A stretch of DNA of 64,000 bases from Rhodonellum sp041748555 (GCA_041748555.1 JBGTDA010000131.1:1-64000), one strand, 5' to 3'; positions 41,256 through 51,328 are shown, counted from the first letter of the stretch. Notes: generated by a model from the letters alone, not told the origin. Numbers and translations are program-made.

Positions 41256-44213
41256 TCAATTAATCATTGATTGGTAAATAATATCATGGATTTCTGTCCG
41301 TACTCCTTCGGTAAGTAATTTGTTGTTACTTGCACTTGGGTTTACCCTGTTTGATAGAAAGACGTAAATCAGGTCATTTTCAGGATCAGCCCATACGCAT
41401 GTACCTGTAAAGCCTGTATGTCCAAAAGAACTTTTTGGGGCAAGTTTGCCTGAACTTCCACCCTTTCCTCGCTCGGGATCAGGTTTGTCCCATCCCCAGC
41501 CCCTACGGCTTTGGTTTGACTGCCTTTTGGTAAAATCCTTAATGACTTTTTCATCCAACAAATACGCATTTCCATAATGTCCACCATTCAGCATCATCTG
41601 CATCATAACAGCCAGATCATTTGCTGTGCTGAATAGTCCGGCATGTCCCGCTACTCCACCATACATTGCAGCACCCTGATCATGCACATATCCTTTTACA
41701 AGTCTCTTGCGCCAAGTAATATCATCCTCTGTCGGAGCTATAAGATCAATGGAATATTTTTGAGCAGGATTATAGGTCATCGTATACAAACCTAACGGTG
41801 AATAGAAATTATGATCCAAGAAATCCTGCATCGGCTGGTTTGTAACCCGCTCAACGACTTCCTGCATCAGGTACATAGTAAGATCAGAGTAAACATACCC
41901 ATGTCTTCTTTTTCCGGGATCCATCCTACTCAACTCCGACTTCACTGTCCAGTTCCAGATACTGTCGCGCAGGGAAGTCAATCCGAACATTTCATTTGAC
42001 ACAGGAAGAGAATAATCCATTTCGGGTTTTTCCCTAAAATATTCCTTCTTCCAGCTACCTGCAGTGACGGTTCGGGCATAATGTGGAATATAGGCTACCA
42101 AACCGGCTTCATGGGCCATAATATCCTTTAACAAAAGGTCGCCTTTATTTGTGTTTTTCAGCTCAGGTATATATCTGGAAATCGGTCGTTCCATATCTAT
42201 CAAATCCCTTCCGGCTAGGAACATAACTGCCTGAGTGGTCGCCATCACCTTGGTAATGGAAGCCAGATCATATATGGTTTCCGTGGTCACTTTTTGGGAT
42301 TTATTGTAATCAAAAAAACCAAAAGCTTTTTCAAACACCACCTGCCCCTTTCTGGCTACCAAAACTACACCTCCCGGCATGGCTCTGTTAACAATGGCCT
42401 TTTGCATTACACCCTCTATTTTTGCCAAGACCTTACTGTCCATCTTCTGGCTTTCGGGTAGACTGTAGGAAAGCCTGCCCAAACCTTCCAGATATCCACC
42501 GCTTCCGATTCTGGTCAGCCCACTTGCAGTTACCGGCAATGTACCTTTGGCAGGTCTGGCACCAAATATTATCTCAGGAGTAAGTCTCTGGGTGAATTCA
42601 TTGTTTTCGAATGCCAGGATATTATGGGGTAACCCATCCAGATATTTGGAAGCATATCCGTTTCCGAACAATATTGAAATCACTGTTTTCTCTGTGGCAA
42701 TCTTTTTTACAAATGCGATATCCGACTCACTGATTCCAAATCCTTTGGAGGGGCTGTTTGTCACTCCCATTATTCCGACAATAACAGTATTAAAAGTAGA
42801 CAGCTTGTCTCTAAGTGTTTTCAGATTAGCATCGGTACTTCCTTTAGGTATTTCAAAATGTTCTACTTTGGCATATTTGTCCAGCTTTTTTTGAAAAACT
42901 TTACCGTCGCCTCCAATGGAGACCGATGCTATGTTCATCAGGTCAAGATTTTTGAGTGGGAGCAGGTTGTTTTTGTTTGTGGTGACAGCTATCGCATCTG
43001 CATACAGTTTCTCCACAATCAGCTCGGTGTAAGGACCTGATATTCTTTCAACCAGATTGTGTGTGTTGATTCTTTGGGGTTTGTCCAAACCGGCCCAATA
43101 TTTTGCTTTCAGGATCTTAATCACCCGCTCATCCACTTCCTGTCTGCTGATTTTTCCCTGCGCAATCGCCTGCATAATCAAGGCTTTTGCTTTTGGTACA
43201 TCCTGGGAATAAAGCAGGATATCGTTTCCTGCAATCAATGCCAATACATCCACTTCCCCAGGCTTGTTAAAACTGCTCACGCCTTTCATATTCAGGGCAT
43301 CAGTAAAAATCAGACCTTCAAAATTCATCTGCTTCTTGAGCAGGTCACTTACCACATATTTAGAAAGTGTAGTCGCTTTGTTCTTTTCACTGTCCAGACT
43401 GGGAATATGAAGATGGGCCACCATCACGCTCATAAGTCCCGCGTCCATTAATTCCCGATAGGGATATAGATCAATGTCTTTGATACGGGATTCGGAATGC
43501 CGGATTACAGGCAGCGAATAATGGGAGTCTGTCTCGGTATCTCCGTGACCCGGAAAATGTTTGGCATTTGCCATAATACCGTTATCCTGAAGACCCTTCA
43601 TATAGGCGAGGGATTTCCGGGTAACCAATCTTTTTTCTTCACCGAATGCCCGATATCCGATTACTGGATTGTTGGGATTGGAATTGACATCCACTACCGG
43701 GGCGAAATTGATGTGCATACCGAGTTCGTGAAACTGCCGCGCCATCTCTTTACCCATTTCGTATACCAGTTCATCATTCGGCAAAGCTCCCAATGTCATG
43801 GCCTTCGGAAAAGTAATGACGGAATCAAGCCGCATGTTGATGCCCCATTCAGCATCCATGGCTATGAAAAGGGGAGTCCCGGCAATTGATTGAAAATAAT
43901 TGGTCAGGTTGGCTTGTCTTACAGGTCCTCCCTGAAAAAAAATCAGCCCACCCAGGTTTTCCTCCCTGATCAGCTTCGCAATTTCCTGTTTGTGTTTTTC
44001 ATCCTTGTTGGAATAAGCAGCAATCATAAAAAGCTGACCGAGACGATCTTCAAAGGAATGACCGGTAAAAACACTGTCCACCCAGATCATTTGTTTTCGG
44101 AAATCTTCTGTCATCAACGGATCCTTTTCGCTACTCTTCTCACTTCCTGTAACAGCATCTGTCTGGAAAATAATAAGTAATCCTAAAAGTGTACTCCAAA
44201 CTTTTCCTTTCAT
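41256..44213 (-). CDS. Beta-N-acetylglucosaminidase (GH3) fused to a beta-lactamase-like serine hydrolase
   Basis: The 985-residue product has a signal peptide (to about residue 22) and a NagZ-type GH3 domain with the acid/base motif KHFPGHGDTETDSH at 218-231 and FTDALNMKGV. A GH3 C-terminal domain follows (about 400-590). The class C beta-lactamase/PBP domain has SxxK in LASITKVMATT (about residue 640), YSDLTMY as the YxN-like site and HTGFTG in place of KTG. It likely cuts cell-wall GlcNAc linkages and acts on stem peptides in the periplasm during recycling. This fusion is typical of Bacteroidetes. Confidence 0.92.
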   Translation of the reverse strand: MKGKVWSTLLGLLIIFQTDAVTGSEKSSEKDPLMTEDFRKQMIWVDSVFTGHSFEDRLGQLFMIAAYSNKDEKHKQEIAKLIREENLGGLIFFQGGPVRQANLTNYFQSIAGTPLFIAMDAEWGINMRLDSVITFPKAMTLGALPNDELVYEMGKEMARQFHELGMHINFAPVVDVNSNPNNPVIGYRAFGEEKRLVTRKSLAYMKGLQDNGIMANAKHFPGHGDTETDSHYSLPVIRHSESRIKDIDLYPYRELMDAGLMSVMVAHLHIPSLDSEKNKATTLSKYVVSDLLKKQMNFEGLIFTDALNMKGVSSFNKPGEVDVLALIAGNDILLYSQDVPKAKALIMQAIAQGKISRQEVDERVIKILKAKYWAGLDKPQRINTHNLVERISGPYTELIVEKLYADAIAVTTNKNNLLPLKNLDLMNIASVSIGGDGKVFQKKLDKYAKVEHFEIPKGSTDANLKTLRDKLSTFNTVIVGIMGVTNSPSKGFGISESDIAFVKKIATEKTVISILFGNGYASKYLDGLPHNILAFENNEFTQRLTPEIIFGARPAKGTLPVTASGLTRIGSGGYLEGLGRLSYSLPESQKMDSKVLAKIEGVMQKAIVNRAMPGGVVLVARKGQVVFEKAFGFFDYNKSQKVTTETIYDLASITKVMATTQAVMFLAGRDLIDMERPISRYIPELKNTNKGDLLLKDIMAHEAGLVAYIPHYARTVTAGSWKKEYFREKPEMDYSLPVSNEMFGLTSLRDSIWNWTVKSELSRMDPGKRRHGYVYSDLTMYLMQEVVERVTNQPMQDFLDHNFYSPLGLYTMTYNPAQKYSIDLIAPTEDDITWRKRLVKGYVHDQGAAMYGGVAGHAGLFSTANDLAVMMQMMLNGGHYGNAYLLDEKVIKDFTKRQSNQSRRGWGWDKPDPERGKGGSSGKLAPKSSFGHTGFTGTCVWADPENDLIYVFLSNRVNPSASNNKLLTEGVRTEIHDIIYQSMIN

Positions 44214-44375
44214 GCTACTGTTTAATTTTTATTGCTTAAATTTTAAAATAACTTTGTGTTAATATACATCGTATCGTGCAAACATACACGAAATTTTCAG
44301 GCCAAGAATATCTAATTGATAAAATAACGGGTTTGATAAATAACGAAAAATAATCCACTTGATTTTATTCGCATC

Positions 44376-44786
44376 ATGAAATTTCCATCTATATTCAGAA
44401 CAAACAGTCCCATGCGCTTTGATGTAAAGCCACGGTATTATGATCCGGTCAAAGAACAGGTTGAACAAAGAACCGAAATGATCAGAAGGCAACTTCAGTC
44501 AGACGGAGTGATACGTTCGGAAGAAGAAATGGATGAAGCCTTCCATCGGGACTATGGATCTTCCCTCAGGGGAGCATTTACACAGGGAAGTCCCATCAGG
44601 GGCCGCAGCGAATCTGTGCTCAATAACACAGGTCTGATGAGACTGGTCATCATCGTATTTCTTTTAGGCACTCTGCTTGGCTTTGTCTACTACGGAACCA
44701 TGGCCCTATATGTGTTATTATTTGTAGGAATCGGTATCGGACTGCTTGTCTTCTTTGTCAGATTACGTCGGAACTCGGGAAGATGA
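44376..44786 (+). CDS. Conserved small membrane protein upstream of mutL
   Basis: The 136-residue product has a soluble N-terminus (FDVKPRYYDPVKEQVEQRTE) and two adjoining membrane helices at about residues 88-128 (LVIIVFLLGTLLGFVYYG, ALYVLLFVGIGIGLLVFF). The tail is basic (VRLRRNSGR). The family was not recognised by name. Its stop overlaps the mutL start by four bases (ATGA), so it is translationally coupled to mutL. Function unknown. Confidence 0.75.
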   Translation: MKFPSIFRTNSPMRFDVKPRYYDPVKEQVEQRTEMIRRQLQSDGVIRSEEEMDEAFHRDYGSSLRGAFTQGSPIRGRSESVLNNTGLMRLVIIVFLLGTLLGFVYYGTMALYVLLFVGIGIGLLVFFVRLRRNSGR

Positions 44787-46633
44787 GTGACATCATTCAT
44801 CTACTACCGGATGCCATAGCCAATCAAATTGCAGCAGGTGAGGTCGTCCAGAGACCTGCATCAGCACTGAAAGAACTGTTGGAAAATGCTGTGGATGCAG
44901 GAGCCCTTCAGATTCATGTATTGGTGAAAGATGCCGGCAAAACACTGATCCATGTAATTGACAATGGTAAGGGGATGTCTATGACAGATGCAAGGATGAG
45001 TTTTGAAAGGCATGCCACATCCAAAATCAAGAGTTCACAGGATCTCTTCACCATACTTACCTTTGGTTTCCGTGGAGAGGCTTTGGCCTCCATCGCTGCT
45101 GTGGCTCAGGTGGAAATGAAAACCAGGCAAACAGGCGAGGAGCTGGGAACCCTGCTTCAAGTAGAGGGTTCTGAGGTGAAGAAACAAGAACCGGTTTCCT
45201 GTCCTGAAGGAACTTCCGTATGCGTTAAGAACCTGTTTTTTAATGTTCCTGCCAGAAGGAATTTTCTTAAATCCAACCCTGTGGAAATGCGTCATCTGGT
45301 TGAAGAATTCCAAAGGGTTGCCATATCTTATCCTGAAATAGGTTTCGCATTTATACAAAATGATATGGAGCTTTTCAATCTTGTTCCAGGCAAACTGAGT
45401 CAAAGAATTCTGGGAATATTCGGAAAATCCTATCAGGGTCAATTGGTTCCCTGTACCGAAGAAACCCCTCATCTTAATGTAAGAGGCTATGTAGGCAAAC
45501 CTGAAAACGCCAAAAAAACCAGAGGTGAACAATTTTTATTTGTCAACAACAGATACATTAGAAGCAATTATCTTCACCACGCTGTCTCGCATTCTTATGA
45601 GGGTCTGATGTCCGGCGAGATGCAGCCTTTTTACGTGTTGTTTTTGGAAATAGACCCTTGCCATATTGATATCAATGTGCATCCCACCAAAACAGAAATC
45701 AAGTTTGACGATGAACGTACAGTATACGGTGTGGTCAGATCTGCAATAAAACAGGCACTTGGAGCACACAACGTGGTTCCTACGCTGGATTTCAGTCTTG
45801 ATGTAAACTTTGCAGAAAACTGGAAGCATGATGAGGAGAAAAAAGAAGCGGTAAGCAGGGAAAACAGCTACAAAATTTTCAATAGCCCCAATCTAAAAAA
45901 ACAGGATGTTTCGGGATGGGAACAGCTTTTTGAAGGAAACAACAATTTTGATGGATTGCGAAATGTTTCGCAGCAATCTTCCCGGAAAGGGGAAACAGAT
46001 GTTCTTACATTTTCCTCCAAGGCCAGCGACTTGAAAGGAAATTTGGTGTTTTCCGAGGTGACAGAAACTACGGGAGCAACCTTTCAGGTAGAGCTGGGTT
46101 ATATAGTTGCCCAAATGTCTTCGGGACTATTGATCCTGGATCAGCAGGCAGCACATGAACGAATCCTTTACGAAAGGTATATCAAGCAGCTCCAGAATGC
46201 TTCCGGGGCATCTCAGCAATGTCTGTTTCCGCAGCAGATCAGCCTTAGTCAAGCAGATTTTGCTCTGGTGATGGATTTGAAATCCGAACTGAACAGTCTG
46301 GGTTTCGTGGTGGAAGAGTTCGGTAGGGAAGCACTCATCATTCAGGGAGTTCCTGCGGATATTCAGGTCAATAATGAAAAATCATTATTTGAAGGCTTGC
46401 TGGAACAGTTCAAACATTTCAGATCAGAGCTGTCTTTGGACAAAAGAGAAAATCTTGCCCGTTCCTTAGCCAAAAAATCATCAACAAAAAAAGGAACCCG
46501 GTTAAGTAGTCCCGAAATGGAAACTTTGGTGGGTCATTTATTTGCCTGCAAAAATCCCAATTATGGATTGTCGGGGAACAAAACCTTTGTAAAATTGGAT
46601 TTACCTAAAATACATGCATTTTTCAATCAGTAA
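44783..46633 (+). CDS. mutL: DNA mismatch repair protein MutL
   Basis: The 616-residue product has the GHKL ATPase motifs: IAAGEVVQRPASALKELLEN, VDAGALQIHV, DNGKGM, TFGFRGEALASIAAV and NRYIRS. VHPTKTEIKFDDE ends the N-terminal region. A linker covers about 345-430 and a C-terminal dimerisation domain follows with LLILDQQAAHERILYERY. It links MutS mismatch recognition to strand excision. The endonuclease motif DQHAxxER appears as DQQAAHER. Confidence 0.95.
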   Translation: MSDIIHLLPDAIANQIAAGEVVQRPASALKELLENAVDAGALQIHVLVKDAGKTLIHVIDNGKGMSMTDARMSFERHATSKIKSSQDLFTILTFGFRGEALASIAAVAQVEMKTRQTGEELGTLLQVEGSEVKKQEPVSCPEGTSVCVKNLFFNVPARRNFLKSNPVEMRHLVEEFQRVAISYPEIGFAFIQNDMELFNLVPGKLSQRILGIFGKSYQGQLVPCTEETPHLNVRGYVGKPENAKKTRGEQFLFVNNRYIRSNYLHHAVSHSYEGLMSGEMQPFYVLFLEIDPCHIDINVHPTKTEIKFDDERTVYGVVRSAIKQALGAHNVVPTLDFSLDVNFAENWKHDEEKKEAVSRENSYKIFNSPNLKKQDVSGWEQLFEGNNNFDGLRNVSQQSSRKGETDVLTFSSKASDLKGNLVFSEVTETTGATFQVELGYIVAQMSSGLLILDQQAAHERILYERYIKQLQNASGASQQCLFPQQISLSQADFALVMDLKSELNSLGFVVEEFGREALIIQGVPADIQVNNEKSLFEGLLEQFKHFRSELSLDKRENLARSLAKKSSTKKGTRLSSPEMETLVGHLFACKNPNYGLSGNKTFVKLDLPKIHAFFNQ

Positions 46634-46636
46634 GAT

Positions 46637-47428
46637 ATGTTCAGAAATTTAACTCCCGTAGTCAAAAACATTTTACTTATTACCGTTGGAATCTTTTTGA
46701 TTACTTCCTATTTAATGCCTCAGCTCAAGGGTATGTTTGCGCTTTACTATGTTCAAAGCCCAAAATTTTCTCCTACCCAGTTTTTGACCTATATGTTCAT
46801 GCATGCTGATTTCTGGCATCTTTTCAGCAACATGTTTGGGTTGTTTATCTTTGGACCTTTGTTGGAGCAATTTCTGGGACCCAAAAAAATACTTGCTTTG
46901 TGGATGGTTTGCGGAGTAGGTTCAGGTTTGTTATATTCGGGGTATACATCCTACAGGATGCATCAAATGGATGAGCGGATCAGCCAATTTTATGAAAATC
47001 CAAGTCCGGAACTTTTCAGTAAATTTGTAAGTGACAACAGGCATTATTATAATCCGGCAGTTTATGATTTGGTGGACGAACTGAGCAGAAACCGGGATGA
47101 CACCAGTCTGATCCAAAGGGCAAAGGACAACATGATGGGTGTGCGGGATCTTCAGGCTAATATCCCAATGGTGGGCGCTTCAGGAGCTTTGTTCGGGGTA
47201 TTGATAGCATTTGGGATGCTTTTCCCTAATACCCAGCTTTTCCTGCTGTTTCCGCCGATGCCGGTAAAAGCTAAATACCTGGTTCTTTTTTATGGACTTT
47301 ACACAGTATATAGCGTTATCAACAATAATCCTATGGATAATGTAGCTCATTTTGCGCATCTTAGCGGTCTGGCAATCGGCGCAGCAATGGTCTACTATTG
47401 GAAAAAAAGCAGAAGTGACTTCTATTAG
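46637..47428 (+). CDS. Rhomboid family intramembrane serine protease (first copy)
   Basis: The 263-residue membrane protein has HADFWHLFSNMFGLFIFGPL, the Ser motif GASGALFG and the His motif AHFAHLSGLAIG. These make the Ser-His dyad of a rhomboid that cuts membrane proteins within helices. A long loop with charged residues (about 100-165) is inserted between the second and third helices. It begins four bases after mutL and nine bases before a second rhomboid gene. Confidence 0.9.
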   Translation: MFRNLTPVVKNILLITVGIFLITSYLMPQLKGMFALYYVQSPKFSPTQFLTYMFMHADFWHLFSNMFGLFIFGPLLEQFLGPKKILALWMVCGVGSGLLYSGYTSYRMHQMDERISQFYENPSPELFSKFVSDNRHYYNPAVYDLVDELSRNRDDTSLIQRAKDNMMGVRDLQANIPMVGASGALFGVLIAFGMLFPNTQLFLLFPPMPVKAKYLVLFYGLYTVYSVINNNPMDNVAHFAHLSGLAIGAAMVYYWKKSRSDFY

Positions 47429-47436
47429 AAAATATT

Positions 47437-48366
47437 ATGTACGGAGGATTTTGGGATAATTTAAAAAACGCTTTCAATCATAGCGACAACAGCCTCTATA
47501 AGATCTTGGCGATCAATATACTGGTATTTTTTGTTGTGCTGGTATTTCGCGTTTTCTTGACCATAGGCGGAGGTGAGGGTTTGTATAGATCAATGCTCAC
47601 CTATCTGATGATGCCGGCTGATCTTTCACAGTTTATATTCCAGCCATGGACCCTGCTTACTTACATGTTTTTGCACGAAGGAATATTCCACATTCTCTTC
47701 AACATGTTATTCCTTTATTGGTTTGGCTTGCTGGTAATGGAATATCTTGGAAGCAGAAAACTGGCAAATATATATATATTGGGAGGAATAGCAGGCGCTG
47801 CTTTATACGTTTTGATGTATAATGTCGCACCGTATTTCCAGGAAGCATTACCCGTGTCCAGGATGATGGGTGCCAGTGCAGGAGTATATGCCATAGTAGT
47901 AGCTGCCGCAACACTTGCCCCGAATACCTCATTCCACCTTATATTGCTCGGTCCGGTAAAAATCAAGTATATAGCAATTTTTTATGTTATAGTTGCATTT
48001 GCTAATTCCGCAGGAAACAATGCCGGTGGAGAACTAGCACATTTGGGCGGAGCAGCATTGGGATTCTTTTATATTCTCCAGCTTCAAAAAGGCAATGACC
48101 TCGGCAGACCCGTTCAGGTTGTCGGCCAGTTTATTGGAAATCTTTTTACAAAAAGACCAAAAGTAAAGGTTTCGTACAGAAAAAAATCTTATTCGGGAAC
48201 AACTGACACAGGTGATCCAAAACCTCGAAAACCCGGTCCCCAAACCAATTTTGCGGATGCAACACAGGAAGAAATCGATCAGATTCTGGATAAAATCGCC
48301 GAAAAAGGATATGATGCATTGAGCAAGGAAGAGAAAAGAAAGCTTTTCGAATTCAGCAAAAAGTAG
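47437..48366 (+). CDS. Rhomboid family intramembrane serine protease (second copy)
   Basis: The 309-residue product has six helices, the HEGIFHILFNMLFLYWFG segment, GASAGVYA with the catalytic Ser, and AHLGGAALGF with the His. A soluble C-terminal tail (from about residue 230) is basic, then ends in ATQEEIDQILDKIAEKGYDA and LSKEEKRKLFEFSKK, the small helical domain typical of Bacteroidetes rhomboids. It differs clearly from the first copy, so it is not a recent duplicate. Confidence 0.9.
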   Translation: MYGGFWDNLKNAFNHSDNSLYKILAINILVFFVVLVFRVFLTIGGGEGLYRSMLTYLMMPADLSQFIFQPWTLLTYMFLHEGIFHILFNMLFLYWFGLLVMEYLGSRKLANIYILGGIAGAALYVLMYNVAPYFQEALPVSRMMGASAGVYAIVVAAATLAPNTSFHLILLGPVKIKYIAIFYVIVAFANSAGNNAGGELAHLGGAALGFFYILQLQKGNDLGRPVQVVGQFIGNLFTKRPKVKVSYRKKSYSGTTDTGDPKPRKPGPQTNFADATQEEIDQILDKIAEKGYDALSKEEKRKLFEFSKK

Positions 48367-48370
48367 CTTT

Positions 48371-48841
48371 TCAATTTATGATCAGAACTCCTCCAACTCT
48401 AAAAACAGGCCATCTGGTATTCTGGCTTTGGAACTTGATTTCTGTATTGAACCCAAAGCGATCCGTGGCTTTTATAAAAGCACCAATACCTACATTCGCT
48501 CCCGGTCTGGTCAAAGAAACTCCGGGATTGCCCGGTTGGGTATTGATCCAATAATTCGTATAACCAACCAATACATACAGCTGTGAAACGCCCTCACTTA
48601 AAAAATACCTCAAGTCAGCATTCAGATTGAAGGAATTGCCCAGTTCAGGAAACCACACCGTAAAAGTGGGAGCCAACGAGAATTTGTCCGCAAAAAAATA
48701 TTCCAAACCCAAATGGCTGCCGTACTCCTTGATGGTCAATCTGTAATCCCCTCCCGCCTGTATCCGCAAATCTCCTTGTTCCTGGGCATAAGCCGACCCA
48801 AGAACACAAACCAACACCACAAACAATCCAAACTTTTTCAT
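48371..48841 (-). CDS. Secreted outer-membrane beta-barrel-like protein
   Basis: The 156-residue product has a signal peptide (MKKFGLFVVLVCVLGSAYAQ) and an alternating beta pattern: GGDYRLTIKEYGSHLGLEYF, FSLAPTFTVWFPELGNSFNL and YVLVGYTNYWINT. It ends in VGGVLIIN. It fits a small outer-membrane barrel. Function unknown. Convergent with the second rhomboid gene. Confidence 0.7.
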   Translation of the reverse strand: MKKFGLFVVLVCVLGSAYAQEQGDLRIQAGGDYRLTIKEYGSHLGLEYFFADKFSLAPTFTVWFPELGNSFNLNADLRYFLSEGVSQLYVLVGYTNYWINTQPGNPGVSLTRPGANVGIGAFIKATDRFGFNTEIKFQSQNTRWPVFRVGGVLIIN

Positions 48842-48887
48842 TTCTGCTGATCTACTGATATTGAAACAATACTTTTTTAATCAAAAA

Positions 48888-49949
48888 TCATCCTAAGGAA
48901 GCCACTTCGTTTTTATTGGCCAACTGTCCACAGGCGGCGTCGATGTCCTGACCCCTTGATTTTCGGACTTTGGCTATTATTCCCTGGGATTCCAAAATCC
49001 TCACATACATCCCCACAGCCTCTTTGGAAGCTTGTCGAAACTCGCCCTCATCGATGGGGTTGTATTGGATGATGTTCACCTTGGACGGAATGATTCTACA
49101 GAACTTGGCCAATGCCCGCGCATGGTTCTCGTCATCGTTGATGCCCTCCCAAATAACATACTCATAGGTCACCTTTCTTTGGGTAATCTGATACCAGTAT
49201 TGCAGTGCATCTGCCAGATCTTCCAGCGGATTGACCAAATTGATGGGCATAAGGCGGCTCCGGGTTTCATTGATGGCGGAGTGGAGCGAAACCGCAAGAT
49301 TGAATTTGACCTCCTCATCTGCCATTTTTCGGATGATTTTTGGAATCCCTACGGTCGAAAGGGTAATTCTTCTGGGTGCCATTCCCAGTCCATCCGGGGA
49401 GGTGATCTTGTCTATAGCGGCAATGACGTTGGCATAATTCAATAAAGGCTCGCCCATACCCATAAAGACGATGTTGGTCAGGGGCCTTTGAAAATAAGTT
49501 TCTGCTTCTTCTTTGATAGCCACTACCTGATCATAGATTTCATCCGGATTGAGGTTCCGCATTCTTTTCAGGCGGGCAGTTGCACAGAAATTGCAATCCA
49601 AGCTGCAACCCACCTGCGAGGAAACACAGGCAGTGATCCTTTTGGAAGTCGGGATCAACACTGATTCTACTATTTTATCATCAAAAAGTTTGACGGCATT
49701 TTTGATAGTACCGTCGCTCGAATGCTGCATCAGATCCACCAGAATGTAATTGATGGTAAAATTTTCCTTCAGCAATTCCCGAGTAGCTTTGGAAATATTG
49801 CTCATCTCATCAAAGTTCTTCAGTGATTTTTGCCAAAGCCATTCATAAACTTGCTTTGCCCTGAACTTTTTATCGCCTTTCCCAAGAAAAAATTCTTCCA
49901 ATTCACTCAGCGTGAGTTTGCGAATGTCTCTCTTCTTCATTTCTTCCAT
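48888..49949 (-). CDS. rlmN: 23S rRNA (adenine2503-C2)-methyltransferase RlmN
   Basis: The radical-SAM motif CSLDCNFCATARLKRMRNLN supplies the cluster cysteines (CxxxCxxC). GMGEPLLNYANV, RRITLSTVGIPKII and LAVSLHSAINETRSRLMPIN are RlmN signatures. DIDAACGQL near the C-terminus carries the catalytic Cys. It methylates A2503 of 23S rRNA and A37 of some tRNAs. ATG 49947-49949 (MEEMKKRDIRKLTL) is preferred over an in-frame start 19 codons upstream, because a -7 promoter element lies between them. Length 353 residues. Confidence 0.95.
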   Translation of the reverse strand: MEEMKKRDIRKLTLSELEEFFLGKGDKKFRAKQVYEWLWQKSLKNFDEMSNISKATRELLKENFTINYILVDLMQHSSDGTIKNAVKLFDDKIVESVLIPTSKRITACVSSQVGCSLDCNFCATARLKRMRNLNPDEIYDQVVAIKEEAETYFQRPLTNIVFMGMGEPLLNYANVIAAIDKITSPDGLGMAPRRITLSTVGIPKIIRKMADEEVKFNLAVSLHSAINETRSRLMPINLVNPLEDLADALQYWYQITQRKVTYEYVIWEGINDDENHARALAKFCRIIPSKVNIIQYNPIDEGEFRQASKEAVGMYVRILESQGIIAKVRKSRGQDIDAACGQLANKNEVASLG

Positions 49950-49953
49950 AAAG

Positions 49954-49961
49954 CAAAGGTA
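49954..49961 (-). promoter_or_regulatory. -7 element for rlmN
   Basis: On the minus strand TACCTTTG matches TAnnTTTG exactly, four bases before the preferred ATG. This implies a nearly leaderless transcript and supports the shorter start. Confidence 0.45.
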
Positions 49962-50093
49962 CGAATATGAGTTGTTTCCTTTACACAAACAGAGAATAGG
50001 GTTCATGTTGACACATAAAAAATGTTAAAAAAAATCAGATATCCTGAGCCGGTATAAGATTCTTTTACTGGAAAACCTTTGATTATTTGAATA

Positions 50094-51035
50094 TCAAGCT
50101 TTAAGCAAATCCCGCACCTCCACCAAGGTATTTTTGATCTCCACGATGCTCTCCCATTCCCGGTCTTTTTCCCCATGTTCGATGCCTACATATCCATGGT
50201 AATTGTGTGAAAGAACGATTTTCATCATGCGTTCATAATCAACAGGGATTTGATTACCCTTATCATCCCAACCATCGGGTTTGAGACTGACACCTTTTGC
50301 CATCGGCATCAGCTCATCCACACCCCTATAGGAATCGTAAGAAACCACCTTTTGATCATCTTGATGAATTCGGAAATTGCCAAAATCCGGCAAACTACCT
50401 GCCCTTGGATGATCGGTTTGTCGAAGCATTTCCGCCAGCCACTGAGCATTACTGGAAAAACCCCCGTGGTTTTCTATGATGACATTAATCCCATGCGCAT
50501 CCGCAAACTCACACATTTGTCTCATCCCGTCACTCACCAGGTTCATGGCTTCTTTGGCTTTTTGGGGATCCTCACTCCAGGGGATATCGGTATATGCGTT
50601 GATCCGGATCGAATGACAATCCAAAAATTTGGCAGCCTCCACCCATTTCTTATGGTTCTCGACCGTTTTTTCCCGTTCTTCCGGGCTCGTTGCGCCCAAC
50701 ATTCCCTCCCGATCACACATGATCAGTACAGAAGCCACTCCCTCTCCCTCAGCCCTGATCTTCATCTCCCTCAGGTAATCCTTATCCTTGGCTTTATCCA
50801 TAAAAAATTGGTTGACGTATTCCACGGCATCGATTCCGTGTTTCTTGGCCATTTTGGGAAAATCCAAATGGTCCAGCTGACCCGCAAAAAGCGGTCTGTT
50901 CACTGACCATTCTGCAAGCGATATCTTAAATAAAGGGTCCTCATTTTTTATGGTCAACCCAGTAAGCGGAAAGCCCAAACCTAACACTGAAGTGGCAAAG
51001 CCTACCTGTTTTAGGAAATCTCTTCTTTTTTTCAT
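50094..51035 (-). CDS. Exported sugar phosphate isomerase/epimerase-like TIM-barrel protein
   Basis: The 313-residue product has a Tat-type start (KKRRDFLKQVGFATSVLGLG), then the xylose-isomerase-like fold: KHGIDAVEYVNQFF, NVIIENHGGFSSN, SLPDFGNFRI, VSLKPDGWDD and YHGYVGIEHG. Candidate metal ligands are the Glu, Asp, Lys-His and Glu of these motifs. The twin-arginine signal suggests folding before export to the periplasm. Substrate unknown; relatives include hydroxypyruvate isomerase-like proteins. Confidence 0.85.
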   Translation of the reverse strand: MKKRRDFLKQVGFATSVLGLGFPLTGLTIKNEDPLFKISLAEWSVNRPLFAGQLDHLDFPKMAKKHGIDAVEYVNQFFMDKAKDKDYLREMKIRAEGEGVASVLIMCDREGMLGATSPEEREKTVENHKKWVEAAKFLDCHSIRINAYTDIPWSEDPQKAKEAMNLVSDGMRQMCEFADAHGINVIIENHGGFSSNAQWLAEMLRQTDHPRAGSLPDFGNFRIHQDDQKVVSYDSYRGVDELMPMAKGVSLKPDGWDDKGNQIPVDYERMMKIVLSHNYHGYVGIEHGEKDREWESIVEIKNTLVEVRDLLKA

Positions 51036-51328
51036 AGCTGTTGATTGTGTTAGGATTGAAGGATAATAATTTACCTAGAGAATTTCAGTTATCAAAACTA
51101 AGCTTCGGAATTGTGAGTAGAGGTTTCCGAAGCATTGATAATTTTGAAATTTAAAACCTAAAATAAGTGTTCAAAATATTTAAAGTTAAAAATCATATCG
51201 TTAATAAATCACTTTTCTTATTATCAAATAATTATTAATTAAACCTTTTTGTTAATTATTAAGAAATATTTTTGATTTATAATTGAATTATCAATAATTT
51301 AGAACTTTGTAATTTAAATGTGAAAATA

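Noticed and set aside
44259..44492. Minus-strand small frame between the NagZ fusion and the mutL operon
   Set aside because: It overlaps the start of the membrane-protein gene at 44376 and has no family or start signal.
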